The notes under the pieces are model-generated. The model saw only the letters and a list, made by a program, of their open reading frames with translations, was not told where the DNA came from and ran no database searches. A program made the translations under genes and the position numbers. This document shows positions 55,059 through 63,311 of a stretch of DNA of 64,000 nucleotides, piece by piece. Within the stretch, counting starts at the first letter, position 1; every line of letters begins with the position of its first letter. The stretch is from JAENVU01 sp963756815 (GTDB taxonomy: Bacteria; Actinomycetota; Acidimicrobiia; IMCC26256; JAENVU01): the NCBI GenBank assembly GCA_963756815.1, contig CAVWPR010000013.1, positions 1-64,000 on the forward strand, given 5' to 3'.

Positions 55059-56574
55059 GGACTCCCCCGTCAACCGGCGGGCGGCCGCGGCGGCGGTGAG
55101 GAGCGCGCGCGCCTTGTTGTGGCACTCCAGGTCCTCGAGCTCCGCGTCACTGTCGGCGACGATGCCCGCACCGGCCTGGATGCTGGCGCGGTCGCCGCGC
55201 CACACCATCGTGCGGATCGCGATCGCGGTGTCGAGGTTGCCCGAGAAGTCGAGGTAGCCGACGACGCCGGCGTAGGGACCGCGCTTCACCGGCTCGAGCT
55301 CGTCGATGAGCTCCATCGCCCGAACCTTGGGCGCGCCGCTCACGGTGCCGGCCGGGAACGTGGCCCGGAGCACGTCGACCGCGGAGCGGCCGGGCGCGAG
55401 CGTCGCCGGAGACCTGGGACGTGAGGTGCATCACGTGGGAGTAACGCTCGAGGGTCATGAGTTCATCCACCTGCTCGGTGCCGAACGTCACCACCCGGCC
55501 GACGTCGTTGCGGGCGAGGTCCACGAGCATCACGTGCTCGGCCCGCTCCTTGGGGTCCTCGCTCAGCTCGGCGGCGAGCCGCCGGTCGTGCTCCTCGCTC
55601 CGGCCCCGGAACCGCGTCCCCGCGATCGGCCGGCTCACCACGCGGCCGTCGGTCACCTGCACCATGGGCTCCGGCGACGATCCGACGAGCGTCGCCTCGG
55701 CGTGCTTCACGATGTACATGTACGGCGACGGGTTCACCTGTCGCAGCACGCGGTACACCGCCAGCGGGTCGTAGGTGCCCTCGAGGTCGAAGCGCTGCGC
55801 CAGCACGACCTGGAAGATGTCGCCGGCGAGGATGTACTCGCGTGCCGCCTCGACCGCGCGGCAGTACTCCGGCGTGCTCATCGAGCGCGTGTACTCCGGC
55901 ACCTCGGTGAGCGGCGTCTCCGGCGGTGGTGCGGGCCGGTACGGGAGCGGTTGCGCGAGGTCCCCGACCAGCGCGTCGAGGCGGGACGCGGCGCGACCGT
56001 AGGCGTCGTCGAGCTCGGCGTCGGTCATCCCGGGCGTGACGAACACGTTCTCGATGAGGAAGAGGCGCTGGCGGAAGTGGTCGAACGCGGTCACGTGGCC
56101 GGTCAGCGTCATCACCGCGTCCGGCCACCCGATCGGGTCGTCGGGGACCGCCGGCAGCCGCTCGACCTCGCGCACCACGTCGTAGCCGAGGTAGCCGACC
56201 ACTCCGCCGTGGAAGGGCGGGAGCTCGTCGAGCTGCGGCGCCCGGTGGTGCGCGAGGAGCGCTTCGAGCGCGGCCAGCGCACCGGCGTCGGTGGGGACGC
56301 TCGCGGGCAGCTCGCCGGTGACGGTGACCGCGTCACCGCGCGCGATCAGGGTGACGACGGGATCCCGGCCGATGAACGAGAAGCGACCCCAGCGCTCGGC
56401 GTGCTCGACCGACTCGAGCAGGAAGCCGTCGCCGTCGCCGACGATCTTCAGGTAGGCCGAGACGGGGGTCTCGAGGTCGGCGAGGACCTCGCGCCAGACC
56501 GGGACGACGGTGTGGTCGCGCGCCAGGGCGCGGAACTGGTCGAGCGACGGCTTGGGCGCCGCGCCCGTCGTCAC
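55055..56574 (-). CDS. trpE: Anthranilate synthase component I, frameshifted
   Basis: TrpE makes anthranilate from chorismate with ammonia supplied by TrpG, which is not in the window. Seen are the feedback-site LLESVEHAERWGRFSFIG, GGVVGYLGYDVVREVERLPA, AREYILAGDIFQVVLAQRFD, PYMYIVKHAEATLVGSSPEP, RPIAGTRFRGRSEEHDRRLA, VMLVDLARNDVGRVV, FPAGTVSGAPKVRAMELIDE and IAIRTMVWRGDRASIQAGAG. A frame change lies near 55410, and a second is likely at the G-run near 55066. GTG 56574 overlaps the hisI stop as GTGA. About 506 residues fits the family. Confidence 0.94.
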
Positions 56575-56948
56575 ACCCGGCCGGGCGTGGCGCCCGAGCC
56601 GAAGGCCCGGAAGAAGCACGAGCGCTCGCCGGTGTGGCAGGCGCCGCGGCCCTCCTGCTCCACGACGAAGAGGAGGCAGTCGGCGTCGCAGTCGTAGTAC
56701 GCCTGCCGCACGTACTGGCGGTCGCCGGACGTCTCCCCCTTGCACCAGAACTCCTGGCGGCTCCGGCTCCAGAACCAGGTTCGCCCGGTCTCGAGGGTCT
56801 TGCGGAGCGACTCCTCGTTCATCCACGCGAACATCAGGACGTCGCCGGTGGACTCCTCCTGCACGATGGCGGCGACGAGACCGGCGTCGTCGAAGGAGAC
56901 CGCGGCGATCTCGGCCTCGGTGTGGGCGACGGGCGTGGCGGTCGGCAT
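56571..56948 (-). CDS. hisI: Phosphoribosyl-AMP cyclohydrolase
   Basis: HisI opens the adenine ring of phosphoribosyl-AMP in histidine synthesis. The 125-residue protein has VLMFAWMNEESLRKTLETGR, WFWSRSRQEFWCKGETSGDR, the metal site DCDADCLLFVVEQEGRGACH and HTGERSCFFRAFG. No HisE domain is fused. ATG 56948 follows an unrelated gap and is divergent from the oligopeptidase gene; the stop overlaps trpE's GTG, linking histidine and tryptophan genes in one translated unit, as in several actinobacteria. Confidence 0.95.
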   Translation of the reverse strand: MPTATPVAHTEAEIAAVSFDDAGLVAAIVQEESTGDVLMFAWMNEESLRKTLETGRTWFWSRSRQEFWCKGETSGDRQYVRQAYYDCDADCLLFVVEQEGRGACHTGERSCFFRAFGSGATPGRV

Positions 56949-57043
56949 CAGCGAGGACCCCGGCGGGCTGTGTCCATGGACGCGCAGCGTACCGAAGGGC
57001 CTGCGGCGCGGACGGACCCGTTTCGTTTGGCAGACTCGGCGCC

Positions 57044-59131
57044 GTGACCCCCGATGCCCCCCTGGCCGCGGCGCGGCCCGTCGAGCTGACCCGCCACGGC
57101 GACGTCCGCGTCGACCCCTACTACTGGCTCCGCGATCGAGAGAACCCCGAGGTGATCGCCTACCTCGAAGCGGAGAACGCCTACACCGAGCGCGTGCTGG
57201 CGCCCACGACGAGCCTCCAGCACCGGATCTTCTCCGAGATCCGGAGCCGGGTGCAGGAGACCGACGTGTCGCCGCCGGCGCGCAAGGGCCCGTGGGAGTA
57301 CTTCACCCGGACCTTCGAGGGCTCCCAGTACGCCGCGCACGGTCGGCGACCCACGGGCACGCCCGAGGGCGAGGACGAGACGGTGCTGCTCGACGAGAAC
57401 GACCTCGCGGTCGGCCTCGCGTACTTCTCGCTCGGCGGCCTCGCGCTGTCGCCCGACCAGGCCCGACTCGCGTACTCGTTCGACGACGACGGCGGCGAGC
57501 TGCACACGCTCCGCTTCCGCGACCTCGCGTCCGGTGCCGACCTCGATGACGTGATCGAGGGCGTGTACTACGGGCTGGCGTGGGCCAACGACAACGCCAC
57601 CGTCTTCTACGTGCGGCCCGACGACGCGATGCGACCGTTCCAGGTGTGGCGTCACACCATCGGCGCACCGGTGGACGACGACGTGCTGGTCTTCGAGGAG
57701 ACCGACGAGCGCTTCTTCGTGTCCGTGGGACGAGCGCGCAGCGGACGCGCCATCGTCCTCAGCAGCGACTCCAAGGTCACGAGCGAGTCGCGACTGCTCG
57801 ACCCGGACGACCCGACGGCGCCGGCGCGGGTCGTCGAGCCCCGAACCGACGAGCTCGAGTACGACGTCGAGCACCACGTGGACGCCGACGGCTCCCAGCA
57901 GCTGTTCATCCTCACCAACGCCGACGGCGCGACGAACTTCAAGCTCGTCCGTGCGCCCGTGACCTCGCCCGGACGGGCGTCGTGGACCGAGGTGGTCGGC
58001 CACCGCGACGACGTGAAGCTCGACGCCGTCGACGTCTTCCGTGACTTCCTGGTGCTGTCGGAGCGGGCCAACGGGCTCGAACAGCTCCGCGTCATCGGGC
58101 TCACCGACACCGCACTCGACCGCGTGCTCACCATGGACGACCCGGCGTACAGCACGTGGATCGCCGACAACCTCGAGTTCGACACCCCGACCTTCCGGTT
58201 CGGCTACACGTCACTCGTCTCGCCGACGAGCGCCTTCGACGAGAACGTGGCCACGGGCGAACGCCGGCTCGTGAAGCGCACGCCCGTCCTCGGCGACTTC
58301 GACGCCGCCGACTACACCTCGGCCCGCCTCTGGGCCACCGCACCCGACGGCGCCCGGGTGCCGCTCTCGGTGGTGCACCGTCGCGACACACCGATCGACG
58401 GCACCGCGCCCGCGCTGCTCTACGGCTACGGGAGCTACGAGTCGTCGGTCGATCCCACGTTCTCGATCATCCGCTTGTCGCTGCTCGACCGCGGGTTCGT
58501 GTTCGCGATCGCGCACATCCGGGGCGGCGGCGAGCTGGGCCGACCGTGGTACGAGCACGGGAAGCTCCGAGAGAAGCGCAACACGTTCACCGACTTCGTG
58601 GCGTGCGCCGAGCACCTGTGCGCCGAGGGCTACACGTCACCGGACCGGCTCGGTGCCCGGGGCGGGAGCGCCGGCGGCCTGCTCATGGGCGCGATCGCGA
58701 ACCTGCGGCCCGACCTCTTCCGGGCCGTGGTGGCCGAGGTGCCGTTCGTCGACGTCGTCACGACGATGCAGGACACCGAGCTGCCACTCACGGTGACCGA
58801 ATGGGAGGAGTGGGGCAACCCGCTCGACGACCCCGGCGACTACTCGTACATGAAGTCGTACTCGCCGTACGACAACGTCGAGCCACGCGACTACCCGGCG
58901 ATGCTGGTGACCGCCGGCCTCAACGACCCGCGGGTCAGCTACTGGGAGCCGGCGAAGTGGGTGGCGAAGCTCCGGGCCACGCGCACGGACGACCGCACCC
59001 TGGTGCTCAAGACCGAGATGGGTGCCGGCCACGGCGGCCCCTCGGGGCGGTACGACGCGTGGCGCGACGAGGCGATGACCCTCGCGTTCCTCGTGTCCGA
59101 GCTCACCGACCGCGACGAAGGTGCGGCATGA
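57044..59131 (+). CDS. S9 family oligopeptidase (oligopeptidase B-like)
   Basis: A cytoplasmic serine oligopeptidase. The 695-residue protein opens with the typical HGDVRVDPYYWLRDRENPEV, followed by a seven-bladed propeller (ALSPDQARLAYSFDDDGGEL, GLAWANDNATVFYVRPDD). The alpha/beta hydrolase domain has YGYGSYESSVDPTFSIIRLS, the nucleophile in LGARGGSAGGLLMGAIANLR, the acid in LVTAGLNDPRVSYWEPAKW and the His in GAGHGGPSGRYDAWRDEA. GTG 57044 gives the normal start; the gene is intact. It overlaps the dehydrogenase gene downstream by ATGA. Oligopeptidase B-like specificity after basic residues is inferred. Confidence 0.92.
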   Translation: MTPDAPLAAARPVELTRHGDVRVDPYYWLRDRENPEVIAYLEAENAYTERVLAPTTSLQHRIFSEIRSRVQETDVSPPARKGPWEYFTRTFEGSQYAAHGRRPTGTPEGEDETVLLDENDLAVGLAYFSLGGLALSPDQARLAYSFDDDGGELHTLRFRDLASGADLDDVIEGVYYGLAWANDNATVFYVRPDDAMRPFQVWRHTIGAPVDDDVLVFEETDERFFVSVGRARSGRAIVLSSDSKVTSESRLLDPDDPTAPARVVEPRTDELEYDVEHHVDADGSQQLFILTNADGATNFKLVRAPVTSPGRASWTEVVGHRDDVKLDAVDVFRDFLVLSERANGLEQLRVIGLTDTALDRVLTMDDPAYSTWIADNLEFDTPTFRFGYTSLVSPTSAFDENVATGERRLVKRTPVLGDFDAADYTSARLWATAPDGARVPLSVVHRRDTPIDGTAPALLYGYGSYESSVDPTFSIIRLSLLDRGFVFAIAHIRGGGELGRPWYEHGKLREKRNTFTDFVACAEHLCAEGYTSPDRLGARGGSAGGLLMGAIANLRPDLFRAVVAEVPFVDVVTTMQDTELPLTVTEWEEWGNPLDDPGDYSYMKSYSPYDNVEPRDYPAMLVTAGLNDPRVSYWEPAKWVAKLRATRTDDRTLVLKTEMGAGHGGPSGRYDAWRDEAMTLAFLVSELTDRDEGAA

Positions 59132-59976
59132 CCTCGATCCCGAGCGGTGGGCTCGAGGGCGCGGCCACCCTGGTGACCGGCGGGGGCAGCGGGATCGGCC
59201 TCGGCTGCGCGCGGCGCTTCGCACGCGACGGCGCCCACGTCACGATCTGCGGTCGGTCCGAGGAACGGCTGCTCGGCGCGGTGGAGCAGATCCGAGCGGA
59301 GGCCGCGTCCGGAGTCAGCGTCGCGCACGTGGTCGCCGACGTCACCGACGAGGACCAGGTGGCCGCCGCGGTGGCCGCCGCCGCGAGCACGACCGGCGCG
59401 CTCGACGGCGTCGTCGCGTGTGCGGGCGGCTCCGAGACGCTCGGCCCGATCACCCAGATGGACGTCGACGCGTGGCGTCGCACGATCGACCTGAACATCA
59501 CCGGCACCATGCTCACGATCAAGCACGCGGCCGCGTCGATGGCAGGTGCGGGACACGGCTCCATCGTCGGGATCTCGTCGATCGCGAGCTCGAACGTGCA
59601 CCCCTGGTTCGGCGCGTACGGCCCGGGCAAGGCCGGGATCGACCACGTGTGCCAGGTCGCCGCGCTCGAGCTCGGCGCGAGCGGTGTGCGCGTCAACTCC
59701 ATCCGGCCCGGGCTCGTGGACACCGACCTCGTGGGTTTCATCACCGCGGGTGGTGAGGTGCTCGACGACTACCTGGCCTGCATGCCCATCGCGCGCGTCG
59801 GCACCGTCACCGACATCGCCGCGATGGCGCGCTTCCTCGTCGGGCCGGAGTCGACCTGGCTGACGGGTCAGGCGATCAACGTCGACGGCGGCCACTCGCT
59901 CACCCGCGGCCCGAGCTACCGCGCCATCCTCGAGCCCCTCTACGGCGCCGACGCCCTCCGCGGCATCACACCCTGA
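59128..59976 (+). CDS. Short-chain dehydrogenase/reductase
   Basis: This 282-residue SDR has the cofactor loop AATLVTGGGSGIGLGCARRF, VVADVTDEDQVAAAV, GVVACAGGSETLG in place of NNAG, and catalytic Ser in IVGISSIASSNVHP with Tyr/Lys in FGAYGPGKAGIDHVCQ. The end LTGQAINVDGGHSLTRGPSY is typical, plus a longer C-terminal tail. It starts at ATG 59128 overlapping the oligopeptidase stop. Substrate unknown; close relatives include dienoyl-CoA reductase-like and sterol-degradation SDRs, so a role in CoA-ester metabolism is possible but unproven. Confidence 0.88.
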   Translation: MTSIPSGGLEGAATLVTGGGSGIGLGCARRFARDGAHVTICGRSEERLLGAVEQIRAEAASGVSVAHVVADVTDEDQVAAAVAAAASTTGALDGVVACAGGSETLGPITQMDVDAWRRTIDLNITGTMLTIKHAAASMAGAGHGSIVGISSIASSNVHPWFGAYGPGKAGIDHVCQVAALELGASGVRVNSIRPGLVDTDLVGFITAGGEVLDDYLACMPIARVGTVTDIAAMARFLVGPESTWLTGQAINVDGGHSLTRGPSYRAILEPLYGADALRGITP

Positions 59977-60056
59977 GACGCCCGGGCGCGCCGTTGCCCA
60001 CGCGCACCACCCGGACCCGAGACTCCGGCTCCGCAACGTCCGGCGGAGCGTCTCAG
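59973..60056. repeat. Inverted repeat spanning two convergent stop codons
   Basis: CTGAGACGC (59973-59981) and GCGTCTCAG (60048-60056) are exact complements separated by 66 nt. The arms contain the stop codons of the SDR gene and of the convergent thioesterase gene. It may act as a shared transcription end, although no U-run is present. Confidence 0.6.
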
Positions 60057-60880
60057 CCTTGCGACGAGCGGAGCGGGAGGATGGTCGCGAGCTGGCGGGA
60101 CTGCGCGAGCAGGGTGCCGTCGGGCGCCCACACCTCGCCGTCCTCCTCCAGGAAGCCGCCGGCGGCGACCGTCGTGCGGAACGCCGCGAGGACGAACGTG
60201 TCGGGTGCGAGGCCCGGGTGCGGCAGCTCGGCCCGGAAGTGGATCGTGAGGTCGACGGTGGGCACCACGACGAGCTGCTCCACCCGGCTGAACGTGGGAG
60301 GCACCCAACCGTCGGTGATGGCGGCGGCGACGAACGGGTCCACCTCGTGCCCCTCCGGCAGGCGGATCCAACCCCCCGCCACCGCGCGTGCGCCGCGTGG
60401 CGCTCCCGGCACCGGCGGGTGACCGATCGCCCAGCGGGTCTCCCAACGGTGGGCGATGGGCGGTGACTCGGCGGGCACCGGTCGGGCGACGTAGTGCTGC
60501 GGACCGGGGACCTGCGGCATCACGAGGTCGCAGAACTCCACGCCCTCACGCGGCGCCGAGAACGCGGCGAGGGCGAGCGCGATCAGCGTGCCGCCCTGCT
60601 CGAGGCGCGCCGAGCACGTGGTCATCGACCGGCCGACGCGCTCGAGCCGCGTGGTGATCTCGACGTCCCCGGCCCCGGCCGGGTTCGCGTAGTGGACGGT
60701 CAGCGACCGCGCCGACCGGGTCGGGTCGTCGACCGCAGCGGCGAGCGCGCGCAGGATCACCGCCGCGAGATATCCGCCGTTCGGCCCGCGGTGCACCCAC
60801 CACGACTCGGCCATCGTCGCCCGGAACGTGCCGTCGCCGGTGCGGTGCACCGCGGTCTCGTCGTCGAAGCGGGAGGACAT
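60053..60880 (-). CDS. Acyl-CoA thioesterase family protein (TesB-like double hotdog)
   Basis: The 275-residue protein has a first hotdog domain with ESWWVHRGPNGGYLAAVILR, RSLTVHYANPAGAGDVEITT and RSMTTCSARLEQGGTLIALA, and a second with GWIRLPEGHEVDPFVAAAIT and LTIHFRAELPHPGLAPDTFV, ending DGTLLAQSRQLATILPL. This is the TesB/4HBT_3 layout of enzymes that hydrolyse acyl-CoA. ATG 60880 starts 27 nt from the divergent hydrolase gene. It is intact. Fatty-acid or polyketide-like acyl-CoA turnover is the likely setting. Confidence 0.85.
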   Translation of the reverse strand: MSSRFDDETAVHRTGDGTFRATMAESWWVHRGPNGGYLAAVILRALAAAVDDPTRSARSLTVHYANPAGAGDVEITTRLERVGRSMTTCSARLEQGGTLIALALAAFSAPREGVEFCDLVMPQVPGPQHYVARPVPAESPPIAHRWETRWAIGHPPVPGAPRGARAVAGGWIRLPEGHEVDPFVAAAITDGWVPPTFSRVEQLVVVPTVDLTIHFRAELPHPGLAPDTFVLAAFRTTVAAGGFLEEDGEVWAPDGTLLAQSRQLATILPLRSSQG

Positions 60881-60907
60881 GCGCCGGGGACCTTAGGCTC
60901 GCCCCTC

Positions 60908-61525
60908 ATGGTCGAGCGGGTGGCGCTGGTCACCGACGACGGCGAGACGCTCGACGGCGAGCTGGCGACGGCCGACTCGCCGCACGCCCAGATCGTGCTC
61001 TGCCACCCCCATCCCCAGCACGGTGGCTCGATGCGCTCGCTCGTCGTGTCCGAGCTCTTCTCGGCACTGCCCGGGATGGGCGTCGACTGCCTGCGGTTCG
61101 ACTTCCGCGGCGTCGGCGCGAGCACGGGGCGGTTCGACCACGGCGTCGGCGAGCGGCACGACGTCCGCGCCGCGCTCGCCCACACGCTCGCGCGCGCCGA
61201 CGGTCGGCCGACCCACCTCGTCGGTTGGTCCTTCGGCGCCGACCTCGCGCTGTCGATCCGCGACGCCGGGCACGCCGGCTGGGTCGGGATCGCGCTGCCG
61301 CTGCACTGGCTCGACGATGCGGCCGCCACCGGCGCCGACCCCCGACCGAAGCGGCTGCTGCTGGCCGAGCACGACGAGTTCCGTCCGCCGGACGAGGTGC
61401 GGCACGCCACGGCCGACTGGACGAACACCACCGTCGAGGTGGTCGGCGGCGCGTCGCACTTCTTCGTCGGACGGACCCACCGGCTGGTCGAGCTCGTCGA
61501 GGCTGCGGTCGGCGCCGAACCCTGA
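60908..61525 (+). CDS. Small alpha/beta hydrolase
   Basis: The 205-residue protein shows IVLCHPHPQHGGSMRSLVVS (oxyanion region, as in dienelactone hydrolase-like proteins of the KANL3/Tex30 group), CLRFDFRGVGASTGRFDHGV, the nucleophile elbow THLVGWSFGADLALSIRDAG with Ser in G-W-S-F-G, the acid region LLLAEHDEFRPPDEVR and the His in GGASHFFVGRTHRLVELVEA. The ATG at 60908 is the only good start. It has no export signal. It is divergent from the thioesterase gene and may share its promoter region. Confidence 0.87.
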   Translation: MVERVALVTDDGETLDGELATADSPHAQIVLCHPHPQHGGSMRSLVVSELFSALPGMGVDCLRFDFRGVGASTGRFDHGVGERHDVRAALAHTLARADGRPTHLVGWSFGADLALSIRDAGHAGWVGIALPLHWLDDAAATGADPRPKRLLLAEHDEFRPPDEVRHATADWTNTTVEVVGGASHFFVGRTHRLVELVEAAVGAEP

Positions 61526-61622
61526 CGGTGAGCCTCCTCGCTGTGCGCAACGGGACCGGCACGCGAAGCGGCCGCGACCCTCTGGGCCGCGGCCGCTCGT
61601 CGCGTCGTCTCCGATCGCAGGG

Positions 61623-61835
61623 TCAGGCGGTGGCGCCCGCCGCGTCGAGCAGCTCGTGGCGCCCGAGGAACGACACCCGGCGGGCGACCGTCTCCTTCCA
61701 GGCTGCGAAGTCGAGCTCGTAGTGCTCGCGGTCACCTTCCTCGACCGCGTGCTCGAGCTCGTCGAACGCCGCGTCCTCCGCGTCGAGCAGCTCGCGGTAG
61801 CGGCGTAGGAACCCGTCGTCGACGACTCCGTTCAA
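61623..61835 (-). CDS. Small helical protein downstream of hisA
   Basis: The 70-residue product (VVDDGFLRRYRELLDAEDAA, FDELEHAVEEGDREHYELDF, AAWKETVARRVSFLGRHELL) is acidic and helical with no membrane segment. No ATG is available; TTG 61835, or TTG 61841, fits with GGGGG just upstream. It follows hisA by about 50 nt on the same strand. I do not recognise it. A small regulatory or assembly protein is possible. Confidence 0.5.
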   Translation of the reverse strand: MNGVVDDGFLRRYRELLDAEDAAFDELEHAVEEGDREHYELDFAAWKETVARRVSFLGRHELLDAAGATA

Positions 61836-61885
61836 CGGCAACCCCCTGGTCGGGGCGGTCCCGACGGCCGCCCGGTGCCCGGACG

Positions 61886-62644
61886 CTAACCGACGTCGCC
61901 CGTCCCGGAAACCGCCGCCGCACAGGCCGCGATGCCTTCGGCCACCGTGAATCGGCGCTCGTAGAGGGCCCGCCCGACGATCGCACCGTCGAGTCGACGG
62001 CCGTTCCGCACCAGCCCGCCGAGCGCGTGCAGGTCCTCGATCGTGCCGACGCCGCCACTCGCGATCAGCGGCACGTCGGTCTCGGCGAGCACCGCGCCCA
62101 GCTGATCGAGATCGGGTCCCTCGAGCGTCCCGTCGCGTCCGATCTCGGTCACGATCAGCGCACTGACGCCGACGTCGGCGAACCGCCGGGCGAGGGTGAC
62201 GAGGTCGTGACCACTCCCCTCCGCCCACCCGCGCACCGCGACGTCGCGCCCGCGCGCGTCGAGGCCGACGGCGACCGCACCCGGATGGAGGGTGGTCAGC
62301 TCGTCGACGAGCTCCGGGTGCTCCACCGCCGCCGTCCCGACCACGACCCGGTGCACCCCCGCAGCGAGCAGGTTCCCCGCGGCCGCCACCGATCGCACGC
62401 CGCCCCCGGACTGGATCCGACAGTCGACCGCCGCGCCGATCGCCTCGATCGCCCGCAGGTTCGCCGCGGCGCCACTGCGTGCGGCATCGAGGTCGACCAC
62501 GTGGATCCAGCGGGCGCCCTGCTCGGCGAAGCCGCGCGCGACCGCGACCGGATCGGCGTCGTACACCGTCTCCGCGTCGAAGTCGCCGCGGAGCAGACGC
62601 ACCGCGTTGCCGCCGCGCAGGTCGATGGCGGGATAGAGGTCTAC
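61886..62644 (-). CDS. hisA: Phosphoribosylformimino-5-aminoimidazole carboxamide isomerase
   Basis: HisA isomerises ProFAR to PRFAR. The barrel shows VDLYPAIDLRGGNAVRLLRG with the catalytic Asp in A-I-D-L-R, IHVVDLDAARSGAAANLRAI, IQSGGGVRSVAAAGNLLAAG, VVVGTAAVEHPELVDELTT, ALIVTEIGRDGTLEGPDLDQ with the second Asp, and PLIASGGVGTIEDLHALGGL. No ATG, GTG or TTG precedes the catalytic Asp in frame after the upstream stop region. The first codon that fits is GTA 62644, overlapping the hisB stop as GTAG. Either a rare start is used or a base is wrong here. hisH, normally between hisB and hisA, is absent. Confidence 0.92.
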   Translation of the reverse strand, partial: VDLYPAIDLRGGNAVRLLRGDFDAETVYDADPVAVARGFAEQGARWIHVVDLDAARSGAAANLRAIEAIGAAVDCRIQSGGGVRSVAAAGNLLAAGVHRVVVGTAAVEHPELVDELTTLHPGAVAVGLDARGRDVAVRGWAEGSGHDLVTLARRFADVGVSALIVTEIGRDGTLEGPDLDQLGAVLAETDVPLIASGGVGTIEDLHALGGLVRNGRRLDGAIVGRALYERRFTVAEGIAACAAAVSGTGDVG

Positions 62645-63222
62645 AGCGAGCCCTTCGTGCTCGGGAGCGCGTCGCTCTCGACGCGCACCGCGTCGCGCAG
62701 GCAGCGGGCGACGCCCTTGAACGACGCCTCGATCACGTGGTGCCCGTTGCGGCCCGACAGAGAGTGCAGGTGGAGGGTGATCCCGGCCGCCTGCACGAAC
62801 GCGCGCCAGAACTCCTCGGCGAGCTGCGGGTCGAAGGTGCCGATCCACTCGGAGACGGGATCGACGTCGTAGGTGAGGTACGGCCGTCCCGAGAGGTCGA
62901 GCGCCACCTGCACCAGCGCCTCGTCGAGCGGGAAGAGCCCCGACGCGAACCGCCGGACGCCCACCTTGTCGCCGAGGGCGTCGCGCAGCGCCGTTCCGAG
63001 CACGATGCCGGTGTCCTCGATCGTGTGGTGGGTGTCGATCTCGAGGTCACCCTCGGCTGCGATCCGCAGGTCGAACCCGCCGTGCTTGCCGAGCTGCTCG
63101 AGCATGTGGTCGAAGAACGGGATGCCGGTGACCGCGGTCGCGTCGCCGTGGCCGTCGATCTCGAGATCGACGACGATGTCGGTCTCCTTGGTGGTGCGCG
63201 CTTCGTGCGCGGTGCGGCTCAT
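62641..63222 (-). CDS. hisB: Imidazoleglycerol-phosphate dehydratase
   Basis: HisB dehydrates imidazoleglycerol phosphate. The 193-residue protein has IVVDLEIDGHGDATAVTGIP, FFDHMLEQLGKHGGFDLRIA, DTHHTIEDTGIVLGTALRDA and LHLHSLSGRNGHHVIEASFK, the two metal-binding histidine clusters, and ends DALPSTKGSL. No phosphatase domain is fused, as usual outside enterobacteria. ATG 63222 overlaps the stop of the bridging small ORF (ATGA). The gene is intact. Confidence 0.96.
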   Translation of the reverse strand: MSRTAHEARTTKETDIVVDLEIDGHGDATAVTGIPFFDHMLEQLGKHGGFDLRIAAEGDLEIDTHHTIEDTGIVLGTALRDALGDKVGVRRFASGLFPLDEALVQVALDLSGRPYLTYDVDPVSEWIGTFDPQLAEEFWRAFVQAAGITLHLHSLSGRNGHHVIEASFKGVARCLRDAVRVESDALPSTKGSL

Positions 63223-63311
63223 GTCGTCCGCTCCTGGCCGTGCGGGCCGGGCCGCTCGGGCCCCGCTCGGCGCGATCTTCGCAACGTCGGAACAGCTGGC
63301 GCCTCGCTCAT
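63219..63311 (-). CDS. Thirty-codon ORF bridging hisC and hisB
   Basis: ATG 63311 overlaps the hisC stop as ATGA, and its own TGA overlaps the hisB ATG as ATGA. The 30-residue peptide (MSEAPAVPTLRRSRRAGPER and so on) is Pro/Arg-rich and unlikely to fold. Its placement suggests it keeps ribosomes moving from hisC to hisB. It could equally be a chance ORF in a spacer. Confidence 0.45.
   Translation of the reverse strand: MSEAPAVPTLRRSRRAGPERPGPHGQERTT

Noticed and set aside
52767..55424. 885-codon plus-strand frame over trpC, beta-glucosidase and ygfZ
   Set aside because: It includes the real GH1 start in one part but otherwise is Arg-rich noise; it runs through several genes because of frame changes.
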